DNA of 64,000 nt, taken from positions 434,001 to 498,000 of the forward strand of contig NZ_JAAOIY010000001.1 in the NCBI RefSeq assembly GCF_013184495.1, in the 5' to 3' direction. The stretch is from Sporosarcina jiandibaonis. Lineage in GTDB: Bacteria; Bacillota; Bacilli; Bacillales_A; Planococcaceae. Under the pieces are notes generated by a model that did not search any database, was not told the origin of the DNA, and saw nothing but the letters and a program-made list of their open reading frames with translations. The translations under genes and the position numbers were made by a program. Shown piece after piece: positions 48,054 through 56,939 of this stretch (the first letter of the stretch is position 1; each line of letters opens with the position of its first letter).

Positions 48054-49517
48054 TTAGATTCCTGTCGAAATAAATTTTGTTTCCAAAAACTCATTTAGGC
48101 TATCTGGTCCGCCTTCACGACCTATTCCGCTCTCTTTAACCCCGCCGAATGGTCCTTGTACAGATGTGATCAGTGCATCATTCACACCGACCATTCCGTA
48201 TTGGAGAGCTTCGGCAACTCGAATTGAACGGCTTAAATCATTTGTGAAGAAATAAGAAGCTAAACCATATACAGAATCATTCGCGCGTTCGATGACCTCT
48301 TCTTCTGTTTTAAATGTAAATACAGGTGCTAACGGTCCAAATGTCTCTTCATAAGCAACAATCATTGTTTCGTCTACATCAGCGATTACCGTAGGTGCAT
48401 AGAAGAGCCCATTTTCATAGCCGCTAATCGTACATTCTTTTCCGCCTGTAATAAGGGTAGCTCCTTTATCTAAAGCATCTTTTACTTGGTCTTTTACTTT
48501 TGTCAAGCCGCCAGCATTCGCGAGCGGTCCAAAATCAACTGATTCATGCAAGCCATTACCAATCACAAGTTGCTCAACTTTTTCTTTCAGCAACACTAGA
48601 AATTTATCTTTAATCGATTCTTGAACATAGATTCGATTTGTGCAAATACAAGTTTGTCCGCTATTTCGAAACTTACTTGCTACTACGCCTTCAACAGCTC
48701 TTTCTAGGTTAGCATCCTCAAAGACAATAAATGGTGCGTGACCGCCAAGTTCCATGGATACACTTTTCACTTGGTTAGCTGCCTTTTGCATAAGCAACTT
48801 TCCAACCTCAGTAGATCCGGTAAAAGTAAGTTTGCGGATGCGGGGGTCTTCTAGTAGCTGATCTCCAATTTTCGAAGAATTACCAGTCACTAAATTTAAC
48901 ACGCCTTTTGGCAAATTAGCTTGCTCTGCTAGTTTGAAAAACAACGTAGCGCAACCAGGCGTTTGACTATCCGGTTTAAATACAACCGTACAGCCTGCCG
49001 CTAATGCTGGAGATATTTTTCTTGTTACCATCGAAAGCGGAAAGTTCCAAGGCGTTATGGCAGCAACAGGTCCAACAGGTTGTTTAATTGTTTGTAATCT
49101 TTTTGATGCCATTGGAGACGGAATAACGTCTCCATATGATCTTTTGGCTTCCTCGGCATTCCATAGAATATAATCAGCGGCACTTTTCACTTCTGTACGC
49201 GCTTCACGCAGAGGTTTTCCCATTTCCTTGGAGATTGTGTGTGCAAATTCCTCTTCGTTTTCCAATAAAAGCTCATACAGACGGACAAGGTACTTGCTCC
49301 GTTCAACAGCGGGCGTTTTTGACCATGGTTTAAATGCTTTATATGCAGCATCAATCGCTTTTTCTGTATCACGGTCATCTCCATAAGAACCTTTGCTAAT
49401 CGCTTCACCAGTTGCTGGGTTAATCACATCGTAAAATTGTTGTGAAACTGGTTCTATCCATTCGCCGTTAATATAGAGAAGATGTTTTTTTTCTAATGCT
49501 ATTGCAGGCATATGCAT
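48054..49517 (-). CDS. gabD: Succinate-semialdehyde dehydrogenase (probable)
   Basis: A 487-residue aldehyde dehydrogenase of the GabD type. Motifs ITPWNFPLSMVTRKISPALA, FTGSTEVGKLLM, catalytic Glu in MELGGHAP and catalytic Cys in FRNSGQTCICTNR (the double-Cys pattern common in SSADH). It would oxidise succinic semialdehyde, the end product of the homoprotocatechuate pathway, to succinate with NAD or NADP. It sits between hpaC and the DapA-family gene, which supports this role. ATG at 49517 follows AAAGG. Confidence 0.85.
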   Translation of the reverse strand: MHMPAIALEKKHLLYINGEWIEPVSQQFYDVINPATGEAISKGSYGDDRDTEKAIDAAYKAFKPWSKTPAVERSKYLVRLYELLLENEEEFAHTISKEMGKPLREARTEVKSAADYILWNAEEAKRSYGDVIPSPMASKRLQTIKQPVGPVAAITPWNFPLSMVTRKISPALAAGCTVVFKPDSQTPGCATLFFKLAEQANLPKGVLNLVTGNSSKIGDQLLEDPRIRKLTFTGSTEVGKLLMQKAANQVKSVSMELGGHAPFIVFEDANLERAVEGVVASKFRNSGQTCICTNRIYVQESIKDKFLVLLKEKVEQLVIGNGLHESVDFGPLANAGGLTKVKDQVKDALDKGATLITGGKECTISGYENGLFYAPTVIADVDETMIVAYEETFGPLAPVFTFKTEEEVIERANDSVYGLASYFFTNDLSRSIRVAEALQYGMVGVNDALITSVQGPFGGVKESGIGREGGPDSLNEFLETKFISTGI

Positions 49518-49549
49518 TCACAACCTTTATTTTTTTTCGTGAAGTCTTA

Positions 49550-50056
49550 CTACTGTAGTTCTTGAAGTTCCTGAAGTCCTTGAAGTTCTCTGTACTGTCC
49601 CTTACTAAATAGCAATGGATCGTGTGATTCAAGCTTAACGCCTGTAACCTGACCTATGAAAATCGTATGGTCGCCTGCTACAATTCCACTTTGTACTTCA
49701 CATGTAACAACAGCTAAAGAATTTTCTACGGTTGGCAATCCTTTATAGGTCACAAATGAAACATCAACATCTTCCTTATTTTGACCCGCAAATTGCATTG
49801 ATACTTCTTTTTGATCCTTCGATAAAATATTAACTGCAAACTTACCCGCCTTTTTAATATGGTCAAGCATTTTTGCTTTTTCATCAACACTAATTGCTAT
49901 AAGTTTCGGGTTTAGAGAAATTGACATAAACGCATTCGCTGTCATTCCATGGATCCCATTTTCGACTTCTGTTGTAATAACAGTTACACCAGTTGCGAAA
50001 CTGCCCATCGCATTACGGAACAATCTATCATCGATTTCATGTTCTATTTTCGTCAT
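49550..50056 (-). CDS. hpaC: 4-hydroxyphenylacetate 3-monooxygenase, reductase component
   Basis: A 168-residue flavin reductase of the HpaC/flavin-reductase-like family; it supplies FADH2 to HpaB at the cost of NADH. GSFATGVTVITTE and GMTANAFMSISLNPKLIAIS are the usual flavin-site motifs, and GDHTIFIGQV is near residue 128. The C-terminus is a Leu-Gln repeat (ELQGLQELQELQ) written by 9-base tandem repeats just before the stop. It follows hpaB by 26 bases. Confidence 0.92.
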   Translation of the reverse strand: MTKIEHEIDDRLFRNAMGSFATGVTVITTEVENGIHGMTANAFMSISLNPKLIAISVDEKAKMLDHIKKAGKFAVNILSKDQKEVSMQFAGQNKEDVDVSFVTYKGLPTVENSLAVVTCEVQSGIVAGDHTIFIGQVTGVKLESHDPLLFSKGQYRELQGLQELQELQ

Positions 50057-50082
50057 TTATTATGCTCCTTTCTAGCAAGTTA

Positions 50083-51564
50083 TCATACTTGGATTGTAGG
50101 TTTTGCTGCTCTATTTAAGAATTCTTGCACTTTATCTTTGTACGGCTGTTTATTAAAGTTATCGTAATACATATTTGACATTCTTACTGGGTCTCCGAAG
50201 AAATAATACTCATAAAGAGATTGACGGTTACCAAATGCACTAATTGAAATATCCCAAGCAAGACGGAATAACTGTACTTTTTCTTCTCCGTTAATATTTG
50301 CACCTTGTGTATAACGGTGAATAAGCGGTCCGATTTCGTCGTGGCTAAAGTCAGCTTCAGTTGGCAGTGCCATCAAGCCTGATGCACCTAAAATTTTAAT
50401 GATTTCAACCATACGCTGATACATTTTAGGGAACCAGTTACGTGCTGCGTTTAATGGTTCGAAATCAGGAGTCATATTGCCATATTGGTCAATTGCTGCG
50501 TTATGCTCTGCTCTGAACATGTGGGATTTCATTACTTCAAGAATAATCATAATTTCACTAGCTTTTTCTTTAACGTGCATGAATTTATCAATCCCTATTG
50601 ATTCCATCATACTTAAAACCACGCCGAGAACAAATTCAGTTTTCACAATATGTTTGGATACAACTTGATGCGTCATGTGGACAACCGCGTTTGTTTCGTT
50701 ATATGTACGGTTACAAATATCTGTGCTTTCGCATACAAATACTCTTTCCCATGGAACAAATACATCTTCAAACGAAATAATTGCGTCTCCTTCATCAAAA
50801 CGTGCACCTAGCGGGTGGTCCCATTTACTTTTGCCATAATCAAATGATTCACGTGATAAAAATTTCAAACCAGGTGTATTATTTGGAATTGCAAAAGCGA
50901 ACGCATAAGGATCATCTGTATTTCCTGGTGTTCTGTTTACAGTAGAAGGGAAAACAACAAGTTCGTCCGTAATCCCGCCTAAAGTTGCAAGTAAACGACA
51001 ACCATTTACGATAATCCCGTCGGATGTTTTCTTAGTAATACGTGCTGATAGGAACGGATCGTCCTGCTCTGATTGTGTGAGCTTCGAACGATTCACTTGA
51101 GGATGAATTAATGTATGCGTTAAGCTAAGGTCGTTTTCGCGTGCATATTCATAATAATCTACAGCGTTTTTCGCGAACTGATCACTACCGCCACCGGCTT
51201 GTGCAAAGAATTGACTCGCCGTTCCGAAAGCCATGACACTTGTATTCAAGTAGTCTGGTGAACGTCCCATCATCCCGCCTGAAAAACTAGCCCACTCAGA
51301 ATGCATTTCACGTCTTCTGAATAAATCTTCTTTTGTTTTAGGAGCGATAAATGAAAGTCCTACTTTTTTTCCTGATGTGGGTGATGTATAAAGCATTTTA
51401 TCAGCCTTTTCGTGTTGCAAATCATAAAGACCAGCTACACTTTCAACAACATTTTTAAATGCTGGGTGTGTTGTAACATCTTCTACTTTCTCACCGTGAA
51501 TCCAAACTTCTGTTTTCCGTTCTTTCAATCCATCAATATATTGTTGTCCTGTACGTGCACTCAT
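50083..51564 (-). CDS. hpaB: 4-hydroxyphenylacetate 3-monooxygenase, oxygenase component
   Basis: A 493-residue FADH2-dependent hydroxylase that adds the 3-hydroxyl to 4-hydroxyphenylacetate, giving 3,4-dihydroxyphenylacetate. The fold is the acyl-CoA-dehydrogenase-like HpaB family (RTGQQYIDGLKERKTEVWI at the N-terminus, GRSPDYLNTSVMAF, HPQVNRSK, and ILGASGLMALPTEADF near 415). Length is typical. It is the first gene of the operon, behind GGAGGAG and a roughly 110-base leader from the operator-bearing promoter. Confidence 0.95.
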   Translation of the reverse strand: MSARTGQQYIDGLKERKTEVWIHGEKVEDVTTHPAFKNVVESVAGLYDLQHEKADKMLYTSPTSGKKVGLSFIAPKTKEDLFRRREMHSEWASFSGGMMGRSPDYLNTSVMAFGTASQFFAQAGGGSDQFAKNAVDYYEYARENDLSLTHTLIHPQVNRSKLTQSEQDDPFLSARITKKTSDGIIVNGCRLLATLGGITDELVVFPSTVNRTPGNTDDPYAFAFAIPNNTPGLKFLSRESFDYGKSKWDHPLGARFDEGDAIISFEDVFVPWERVFVCESTDICNRTYNETNAVVHMTHQVVSKHIVKTEFVLGVVLSMMESIGIDKFMHVKEKASEIMIILEVMKSHMFRAEHNAAIDQYGNMTPDFEPLNAARNWFPKMYQRMVEIIKILGASGLMALPTEADFSHDEIGPLIHRYTQGANINGEEKVQLFRLAWDISISAFGNRQSLYEYYFFGDPVRMSNMYYDNFNKQPYKDKVQEFLNRAAKPTIQV

Positions 51565-51683
51565 TTACTTCTCCTCCTTGTTTTTACAAAAATTGATGAT
51601 AACGTTTTCATTCATTAGCATGAATGATTTAGAAATTCTTCTTCTATTAAAAGATTAGTAATCCTCTGAACCTTACAGATATA

Positions 51684-51712
51684 ATCATATACCAAATCAT
51701 ATATGATTTCAA
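51684..51712 (-). promoter_or_regulatory. hpaB operon promoter with island operator
   Basis: Minus strand: -35 TTGAAA (51707-51712), 17 bases, -10 TATGAT (51684-51689). The palindrome between them differs from perfect by one base (plus strand ATCATATAC, six bases, ATATATGAT). Bases 51,565-51,755 hold nothing else; no clear terminator follows hpaF, so read-through from the hpaG1 operon is possible. Confidence 0.8.
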
Positions 51713-51755
51713 GCAGTATTTTCACAATTCATTTTTATGTTAACAAAGACAATAC

Positions 51756-52142
51756 TTACTTTTTAAATCTTTCATGAATGTTGTTTTGCCTGTAATTAAG
51801 CGTTTCACTGAACTCGACAAGTTCCATTGATAATGCTAAATAGCGTTCATCCATTAATGTTGAGAAATGCTCTTTAATGACTTCAAATAGTGCATCACAA
51901 GCTTCTTTTTTTATTTCTTCAGGACGCCCGGCACCAATTTTAAATACTGCGTGAACAAAAGCATCATCTTCAACGCCATCAGCCACTCGGTAATCACTTA
52001 GTTCAATTGCTCTTGAACGAATACCGCCAATTGGGAAAATCTCGCCACGTTTAATCAGAACATGGTGGATTTTTTCGAATAGACTTGCTAGATTCGCCTC
52101 TTCTTTAATATTATCTGTGTACTCAACAATAAAATGTGGCAA
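51756..52142 (-). CDS. hpaF: 5-carboxymethyl-2-hydroxymuconate delta-isomerase
   Basis: A 128-residue small isomerase of the CHMI/tautomerase superfamily, normally trimeric. It begins MPHFIVEYTDNI, in which Pro2 is the catalytic base left after Met removal, and it has a length equal to the E. coli enzyme. It converts the HpaE product before decarboxylation by HpaG. Starts with TTG after AGGGGGAAG. Last gene of the hpaG1-hpaG2-hpaF operon. Confidence 0.92.
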   Translation of the reverse strand: MPHFIVEYTDNIKEEANLASLFEKIHHVLIKRGEIFPIGGIRSRAIELSDYRVADGVEDDAFVHAVFKIGAGRPEEIKKEACDALFEVIKEHFSTLMDERYLALSMELVEFSETLNYRQNNIHERFKK

Positions 52143-52156
52143 ATGAATCTTCCCCC

Positions 52157-52915
52157 TTATCGATTTGAAAATACTTCGTCACCGATAATCGTGTTTACTA
52201 AACGACCGACCCCTTCAACTTCGGTAACGACAACGTCACCAACAGCTGTATCGACAGATCCTTTAGGAGTACCTGTAAGAATGATGTCATTTTCACTTAG
52301 TGTCATAAAGCTACTTAGATATTCTATAAGTTCGCCAACACCGAAAATCATATCCGCAGTTGTTCCTTCTTGCACTAATTTACCATTTACATGCGTAGTC
52401 AATTTTAAATTCATTGGATCTTCGATATATTTTGCATCGACAAACCATGGTCCCATTACCGTACACGTATCGCGGTTTTTCACACGTAAGTTTGGACGGT
52501 AATAGTTTTCCAAGTAGTCTCTAATCGCATAATCATTTGCAGTACTATAGCCTTTTACATAATCTAAAGCATCTTCTTTTTTAACGTTTCGTGCTGTTTT
52601 ACCGATAATGACTGCTAATTCACACTCATAATGCATATACGTCACGTCACCTGGACGACGGGTTTCTGCATTATGTCCAATGAAAGTGTTTGGACCTTTC
52701 AAAAATACAAGTGGTTCTGTTGGAGGCGCAAAGGCTAATTCTGCTGCGTGATCCGCGTAGTTAAGTCCTAAAGCAAACACTGTACGTGGTTCCACTGGTG
52801 TAAGCCAAGTCACCTCGTCCTCTTTAACGATGCGCCCGTCATCTAATTTAAGATTTCCCTCCCATTCAGTAGCTTCATGAATGGATCCGCCATATGCGAC
52901 ACGTGCTTTTTTCAT
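52157..52915 (-). CDS. hpaG2: HpaG2: 2-hydroxyhepta-2,4-diene-1,7-dioate isomerase half
   Basis: A 252-residue fumarylacetoacetate-hydrolase-fold protein. It corresponds to the C-terminal half of E. coli HpaG: FALGLNYADHAAELAFAPP, EPLVFLKGPNT, the metal-binding YMHYECELAVIIGK and DYLENYYRPNLRVKNRD can be matched closely. Expected role is the isomerase step after decarboxylation. It is a separate gene here and overlaps hpaG1 by 4 bases, which keeps the two halves in equal amounts. Confidence 0.92.
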   Translation of the reverse strand: MKKARVAYGGSIHEATEWEGNLKLDDGRIVKEDEVTWLTPVEPRTVFALGLNYADHAAELAFAPPTEPLVFLKGPNTFIGHNAETRRPGDVTYMHYECELAVIIGKTARNVKKEDALDYVKGYSTANDYAIRDYLENYYRPNLRVKNRDTCTVMGPWFVDAKYIEDPMNLKLTTHVNGKLVQEGTTADMIFGVGELIEYLSSFMTLSENDIILTGTPKGSVDTAVGDVVVTEVEGVGRLVNTIIGDEVFSNR

Positions 52916-53703
52916 TTTATAGCCTCCTGTAAGAGTTTCTTTTCAAGGACAACTTTATTTTCCAAGCTACCTACGTTTTCTATTTCAACTCGGATATTGT
53001 CACCAACTTTCACTACCGGTGCATTTTCTGGAACACCTATTAACAGTACGTCGCCTGCGCTTAATGTCATATAATCCGTAACATCTGCGAGTAGCTTTGC
53101 AACCGGACGAATTAGATTCTCTGTATTGTTTTCCTGGCGCAGCTCATCGTTAATGAATACACGTACAGCCAAATTGTCTGGATTCGCTACTGCCTCACGG
53201 TCTACAATCCACGGACCTACTGGACAAAAACCATCACGTGATTTATGTTGAACAGCCGGACGGTAAACGCTTTCATGCGGTACGCTTACATCGTTAACAA
53301 CTGTATATCCTGCAACATAGTCCAATGCTTCTTCTTCACTTACACATGTTGCTCGCTTGCCGATGACAATTCCAAGTGCTGCGCCAACTTCAAGCTCTGA
53401 AATTTCTTCTGGCATTGGTATTGCCCCACCATAACTATTAAATGTATTTGCTGGTTTAATATAAAGAATAGGCGCAATTGGTGGTGCATTATGCGGCTTT
53501 TCATTGACGGCCTCACCCAAACTTTCGAGTGCACCCTTATAATTTAACAATGTACCGAAAATCGTACCCGTAACAGGGATATCCAATTTAATATCATTTG
53601 CATGATAATCATTTCCATCTAATGCGAGCGTGTTTGTTTCTGGATTCACAGCCACTTCAACTAATTCATGCACACCAAGCATTTTAATTTTTGCTATACT
53701 CAT
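52912..53703 (-). CDS. hpaG1: HpaG1: 5-oxopent-3-ene-1,2,5-tricarboxylate decarboxylase half
   Basis: A 263-residue FAH-fold protein that corresponds to the N-terminal half of E. coli HpaG: GTIFGTLLNYKGALESLGEA, APILYIKPANT, ELEVGAALGIVIGK, DVSVPHESVYRPAVQHKSRD and GFCPVGPW can be matched. The metal-site acids lie in SELEVGAA. Expected role is decarboxylation of the tricarboxylate made by HpaF. The ATG at 53703 follows GGAGGAG; the frame opens at a GTG 9 bases upstream. First gene of its operon. Confidence 0.92.
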   Translation of the reverse strand: MSIAKIKMLGVHELVEVAVNPETNTLALDGNDYHANDIKLDIPVTGTIFGTLLNYKGALESLGEAVNEKPHNAPPIAPILYIKPANTFNSYGGAIPMPEEISELEVGAALGIVIGKRATCVSEEEALDYVAGYTVVNDVSVPHESVYRPAVQHKSRDGFCPVGPWIVDREAVANPDNLAVRVFINDELRQENNTENLIRPVAKLLADVTDYMTLSAGDVLLIGVPENAPVVKVGDNIRVEIENVGSLENKVVLEKKLLQEAIK

Positions 53704-53862
53704 ACATTTCACTCCTCCAATATCGTGTATTTTTTAGTCCTGCAACAGAATAGATATGCAATAAAAAGGAATTGCAACAAGGATTATAGCCCGAGCATCT
53801 GAAGCTCCCTTGTCCTATTCCCGAACTGCATTCTTTAAATCTATTTCCTAACTCACAACACA

Positions 53863-53891
53863 ATCATATATCATTTAATATATGATTACAA
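53863..53891 (-). promoter_or_regulatory. hpaG1 operon promoter with island operator
   Basis: Minus strand: -35 TTGTAA (53886-53891), 17 bases, -10 TATGAT (53863-53868). The perfect palindrome ATCATATAT, six bases, ATATATGAT covers 53863-53886. The leader to the hpaG1 start is about 150 bases. Confidence 0.8.
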
Positions 53892-53934
53892 GGATTTATC
53901 TGATTTTTTCTGATACTCTTAATCGTGCAAACTT

Positions 53935-53948
53935 GGAAAGCGGTTTCA
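53935..53948. promoter_or_regulatory. cre-like site upstream of hpaG1
   Basis: GGAAAGCGGTTTCA differs from the CcpA consensus TGNAANCGNTNNCA at one position (the first base). It lies about 45 bases upstream of the hpaG1 -35. Confidence 0.5.
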
Positions 53949-53978
53949 AATCCAGCAGGTTTGAATATAATTTTCAAA

Positions 53979-54023
53979 CAAAAAGATGAGCACAGCGGTT
54001 ATTAACACCGCGCTCATCTTTTT
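53979..54023. terminator. Bidirectional terminator 3' of the MBL-fold gene
   Basis: AAAAAGATGAGC and GCTCATCTTTTT enclose a second pairing (GCGGT and ACCGC). It is a strong stem and lies about 110 bases after the hydrolase gene. Bases 54,024-54,135 show no gene. Confidence 0.85.
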
Positions 54024-54135
54024 CTACCCAGACCCTGAAAGTAATGCGGCCTTTTGTCAAAGTGTTAATTTTCCAGATGCGATAAGTGCCTTTAAAACAA
54101 ATGTCAACTCTAGTAACGTTCCTGACCGCTTTCTT

Positions 54136-54990
54136 CTACAATAAAATATTGTTTTTAATTGTTACCGGGATGACTTGTAAATCCTCTCCAACAATGACTT
54201 CTCCGTCAAAGAGATCAGCCGCCTGTTTTTTTGTTTTTTCTTTATTAATATCTGGTAAAAAGTGTGTAAGAACAAGCTTTTTCACACCAGCTTCACGGGC
54301 AATTTCAGCGGCCTGTTCAGGTGAACAATGTTCCTTCTGCAAGTTTTCCCATATTTTTTGCAGCTCTGGATTCGTCGTATTATGATAGACGGCTGTTGGC
54401 GCAAGGCACGCATCGATAACGAGAAGATCGGCGTCTTTTGAAAGTTCTACAATCGCTTCTGTTGGTGCGGTATCTCCTGAAATCACAATTATTTCTTCTC
54501 CAATTTCAAACCGATAGCCATATGTTAATACGTTATGAACCATTTTAGCAGCCATTATTTTCATCTGAAGTCCGCAGTCGATTTCGCCCGGTCCATCGAT
54601 TTCGATAATATTGACATCTAATACGCCGTTTCCCGGGCGCCCTAGTGAAGTTCGGTAAGCTATATCATCTTCAAATAAGTTTATAATTGTGTCGTGAAAT
54701 TGCCTCATTCCTTTGGGACCAACAACCGTTAACTCCCTGCGACCAAGACCCCATCCGCCTAATAAAAATTGTCCGTAGCCAAAGATGTGATCTGAATGCA
54801 AATGAGTCATGAATAAATAATTTATCTTTTCTGGCGGAATACCCGCCTTCAACAATTGCGTTGTCGTTCCTTCCCCGCAATCAATTAGGATATGCTGATC
54901 TCCAGCTGTCAACACTTGCGCGGGTCCTGATCTTTCTAAATCTGGTCGTGGACTCCCTGTTCCGAGCATCGTTACTTGTAATTTATCCAT
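54136..54990 (-). CDS. Metallo-beta-lactamase-fold hydrolase (RNase Z-like group)
   Basis: A 284-residue MBL-fold protein. The metal motif HLHSDH (H63, H65, D67, H68) is followed by candidate ligands in KMVHNVL, SGDTAPT and LVLTHF, in the order seen in RNase Z/arylsulfatase-type hydrolases. The long RNase Z exosite is not evident. The substrate is unknown; it is not part of the known HPA pathway but is cotranscribed with an ACS transporter, so it may act on an imported ester, lactone or sulfate (inference). Two decayed 5' copies lie at 56,528 and 56,940. AGGGGGAAG precedes the ATG. Confidence 0.8.
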   Translation of the reverse strand: MDKLQVTMLGTGSPRPDLERSGPAQVLTAGDQHILIDCGEGTTTQLLKAGIPPEKINYLFMTHLHSDHIFGYGQFLLGGWGLGRRELTVVGPKGMRQFHDTIINLFEDDIAYRTSLGRPGNGVLDVNIIEIDGPGEIDCGLQMKIMAAKMVHNVLTYGYRFEIGEEIIVISGDTAPTEAIVELSKDADLLVIDACLAPTAVYHNTTNPELQKIWENLQKEHCSPEQAAEIAREAGVKKLVLTHFLPDINKEKTKKQAADLFDGEVIVGEDLQVIPVTIKNNILL

Positions 54991-55057
54991 TTTTACTTCC
55001 CCCTAAATATTCACATCAAGTTTAATTAATTACATTGTTCTTGCTAAATACACAACC

Positions 55058-56359
55058 TTACGCTATTGGAGCCGTTGAAGCTGTCGTAGTAATTGATTTT
55101 TCTTTTTTCCCTGTTTTCTTATCTGGATTCGTAAAGATTAAGAAAATCACACTAAAAATTAATACGAGTGAAGCGGCTAACACAACCGAATAGTTAAAAC
55201 CAAGCTCTACGTTATCTCCTGCCAATTGAACAACCTTACCTGTCGCAAGAGGACCGATAATTCCAGCCAAGTTTGCTAATCCTATTAGCATCCCTGACGC
55301 TAAACCTTTACGCTCTGGAAGCAATTGATTGGCAATTTGTGGTGCAATGGAAAATATTGTATTAACGAGCATTAATCCTAACCCTAAAACAATCACTGCC
55401 CCTATCGTTGATGTTATGATCGTCGTTGAGAAAAAGGCAATCGATCCCAAAATCAAGCAAATACCTACTACAACTACACGAGACTTCCGATGGCTTTTGG
55501 TTTTCTTCAGCACACGGTCTGACAACATCGCAACACCAATCGAACCGAGTGAAGTAAAGATACCTATTCCTCCGACAATATAGCCCATTTGCATTGGTGA
55601 TACTTGAACAATTTCAGTCAAATACGTTGGCATCCAAACAAACACCCATGACAGAACCCAAAAAGCAGAAAAGAATACTAAAGTAGTTAGGGTGAAGTTG
55701 ACGGAAAACAATAACTTAGAAAATTCCGCCCATGTAAGTTTGGGCAATTTCACTTGTGATACATCCTCTACTGGTTGTTTAGGCTTTTCCCGACCGATGA
55801 TTATCCATAAAATAACCCAGACAAGACTAAGCATTCCTAAGAACCCAAAACCTATACGCCAACTGTAACTGTGAATAAGAAAAATTAGAAGCGGGGCCAT
55901 CATTTTAGCGCCCATACTCCCACTCGTGACGAGTGATGTAGCGAATGCCCGTTTTTCAGGTGGAAACCATTTACTTATATGGCTAACTGCTACAGCTAAA
56001 AAGGGACCTTCAAAAGCACCTAGAAAAACTCGAGAAAATACCAGCAATGGCAAACTATAAATAACAAATGCCCCAAATTGAGAAATCGTCCAAGCAATTG
56101 CCATAATCGTTAACATTCTCTTTGTTCCTATTTTATCTGACAACATGGCACCGATAATTCCAGCAATGGAGAATAGCCAATAAAAACTGCTTCCAACCAT
56201 TCCGAACTCCACAAAACTAAGACCTAAATCTTCAATTATTGGAAGTGCTGCGTATCCTAAAATTGCTTTGTCTGAATAATTGATTATGTACATAAAAAAT
56301 AATAATACTACAATAACCCAACGCATTGGAATTCTCTCAGAATATAATCCTTTACTCAA
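55058..56359 (-). CDS. MFS transporter, anion:cation symporter (ACS)-like
   Basis: A 433-residue major facilitator with 12 predicted helices. NYSDKAILGYAALPIIEDLG is the typical ACS helix-1 region, and the loop 2-3 motif is GAMLSDKIGTKR. Such carriers move organic acids, often aromatic or sugar acids. TTG start with GGGAGG 7 bases upstream. It precedes the MBL-fold gene by 67 bases on the same strand. Its promoter lacks the island palindrome but has a perfect cre site. The substrate is uncertain; an aromatic acid is plausible from context. Confidence 0.8.
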   Translation of the reverse strand: MSKGLYSERIPMRWVIVVLLFFMYIINYSDKAILGYAALPIIEDLGLSFVEFGMVGSSFYWLFSIAGIIGAMLSDKIGTKRMLTIMAIAWTISQFGAFVIYSLPLLVFSRVFLGAFEGPFLAVAVSHISKWFPPEKRAFATSLVTSGSMGAKMMAPLLIFLIHSYSWRIGFGFLGMLSLVWVILWIIIGREKPKQPVEDVSQVKLPKLTWAEFSKLLFSVNFTLTTLVFFSAFWVLSWVFVWMPTYLTEIVQVSPMQMGYIVGGIGIFTSLGSIGVAMLSDRVLKKTKSHRKSRVVVVGICLILGSIAFFSTTIITSTIGAVIVLGLGLMLVNTIFSIAPQIANQLLPERKGLASGMLIGLANLAGIIGPLATGKVVQLAGDNVELGFNYSVVLAASLVLIFSVIFLIFTNPDKKTGKKEKSITTTASTAPIA

Positions 56360-56503
56360 TTGAAAACCTCCCTTTATCTTCTGTTGTTATCTATCGAAAA
56401 ATTAAAGCTAGATATTTTCCGAATCAATATATTCAGCAAGTTAATGCAAACTAACATGATTTACAAAGCTCGGAGGATTTCCAGGCTTTATTTCACAAAG
56501 ATT

Positions 56504-56517
56504 TGAAAGCGTTTACA
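56504..56517. promoter_or_regulatory. cre site upstream of the ACS transporter
   Basis: TGAAAGCGTTTACA fits the CcpA consensus at all fixed positions. It lies about 145 bases upstream of the transporter start, so it may repress that gene when a preferred sugar is present. Confidence 0.75.
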
Positions 56518-56527
56518 ATCCTCTTTA

Positions 56528-56752
56528 AAAGTATAATCTGAACGTAAATGAGTCATAAACAAGCATTTTATACTTTCTGGTGAAATATTTGCTTTCATTA
56601 ACTGGGTGGTTGTACTTCTTTACAATCAATAAGTATGTGTTTCTCTCCGACTGTCAATAGTCGGGTTGGACCACATTGTTCCAAGTCCAATCCCGAGCTA
56701 CCTGTACCTGGGAATTCTGACTTTTAAGTTATCCGTTTTATTCCCCCTCACA
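56528..56752 (-). pseudogene. Decayed 5' copy B of the MBL-fold hydrolase gene
   Basis: On the minus strand this stretch can be aligned along its length with the first 70 or so codons of the hydrolase at 54,136, including the ribosome site region. The ATG has become ACG, and frameshifts and a stop follow. It ends near the site where codons for HLHSDH begin. It is a fragment and cannot be expressed. Confidence 0.75.
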
Positions 56753-56939
56753 TTTCATTAAATTTTAAAAGATTTTTTAAGCAAGACTCAAATACTCACT
56801 GACTAATCTGAATCATAACTCTTTCATCCATTTCAGTCAATAGTTTTTATTAATCTTTTGAAAATATCATTTTTTCTTACAATACGGTCCTATTTCCATT
56901 CAGTTTATCTCACTTTGGAATAAAGTATGAAAAACGAGT

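Noticed and set aside
45510..49517. Swapping the roles of the two aldehyde dehydrogenases
   Set aside because: The one beside hpaD lacks the double-Cys catalytic motif of succinate-semialdehyde dehydrogenases, while the other has it; the order kept is the simpler one.
54136..54990. tRNA 3'-processing RNase Z
   Set aside because: The fold fits, but the exosite is not evident and it is linked to a transporter in an accessory island, so a general hydrolase label is safer.
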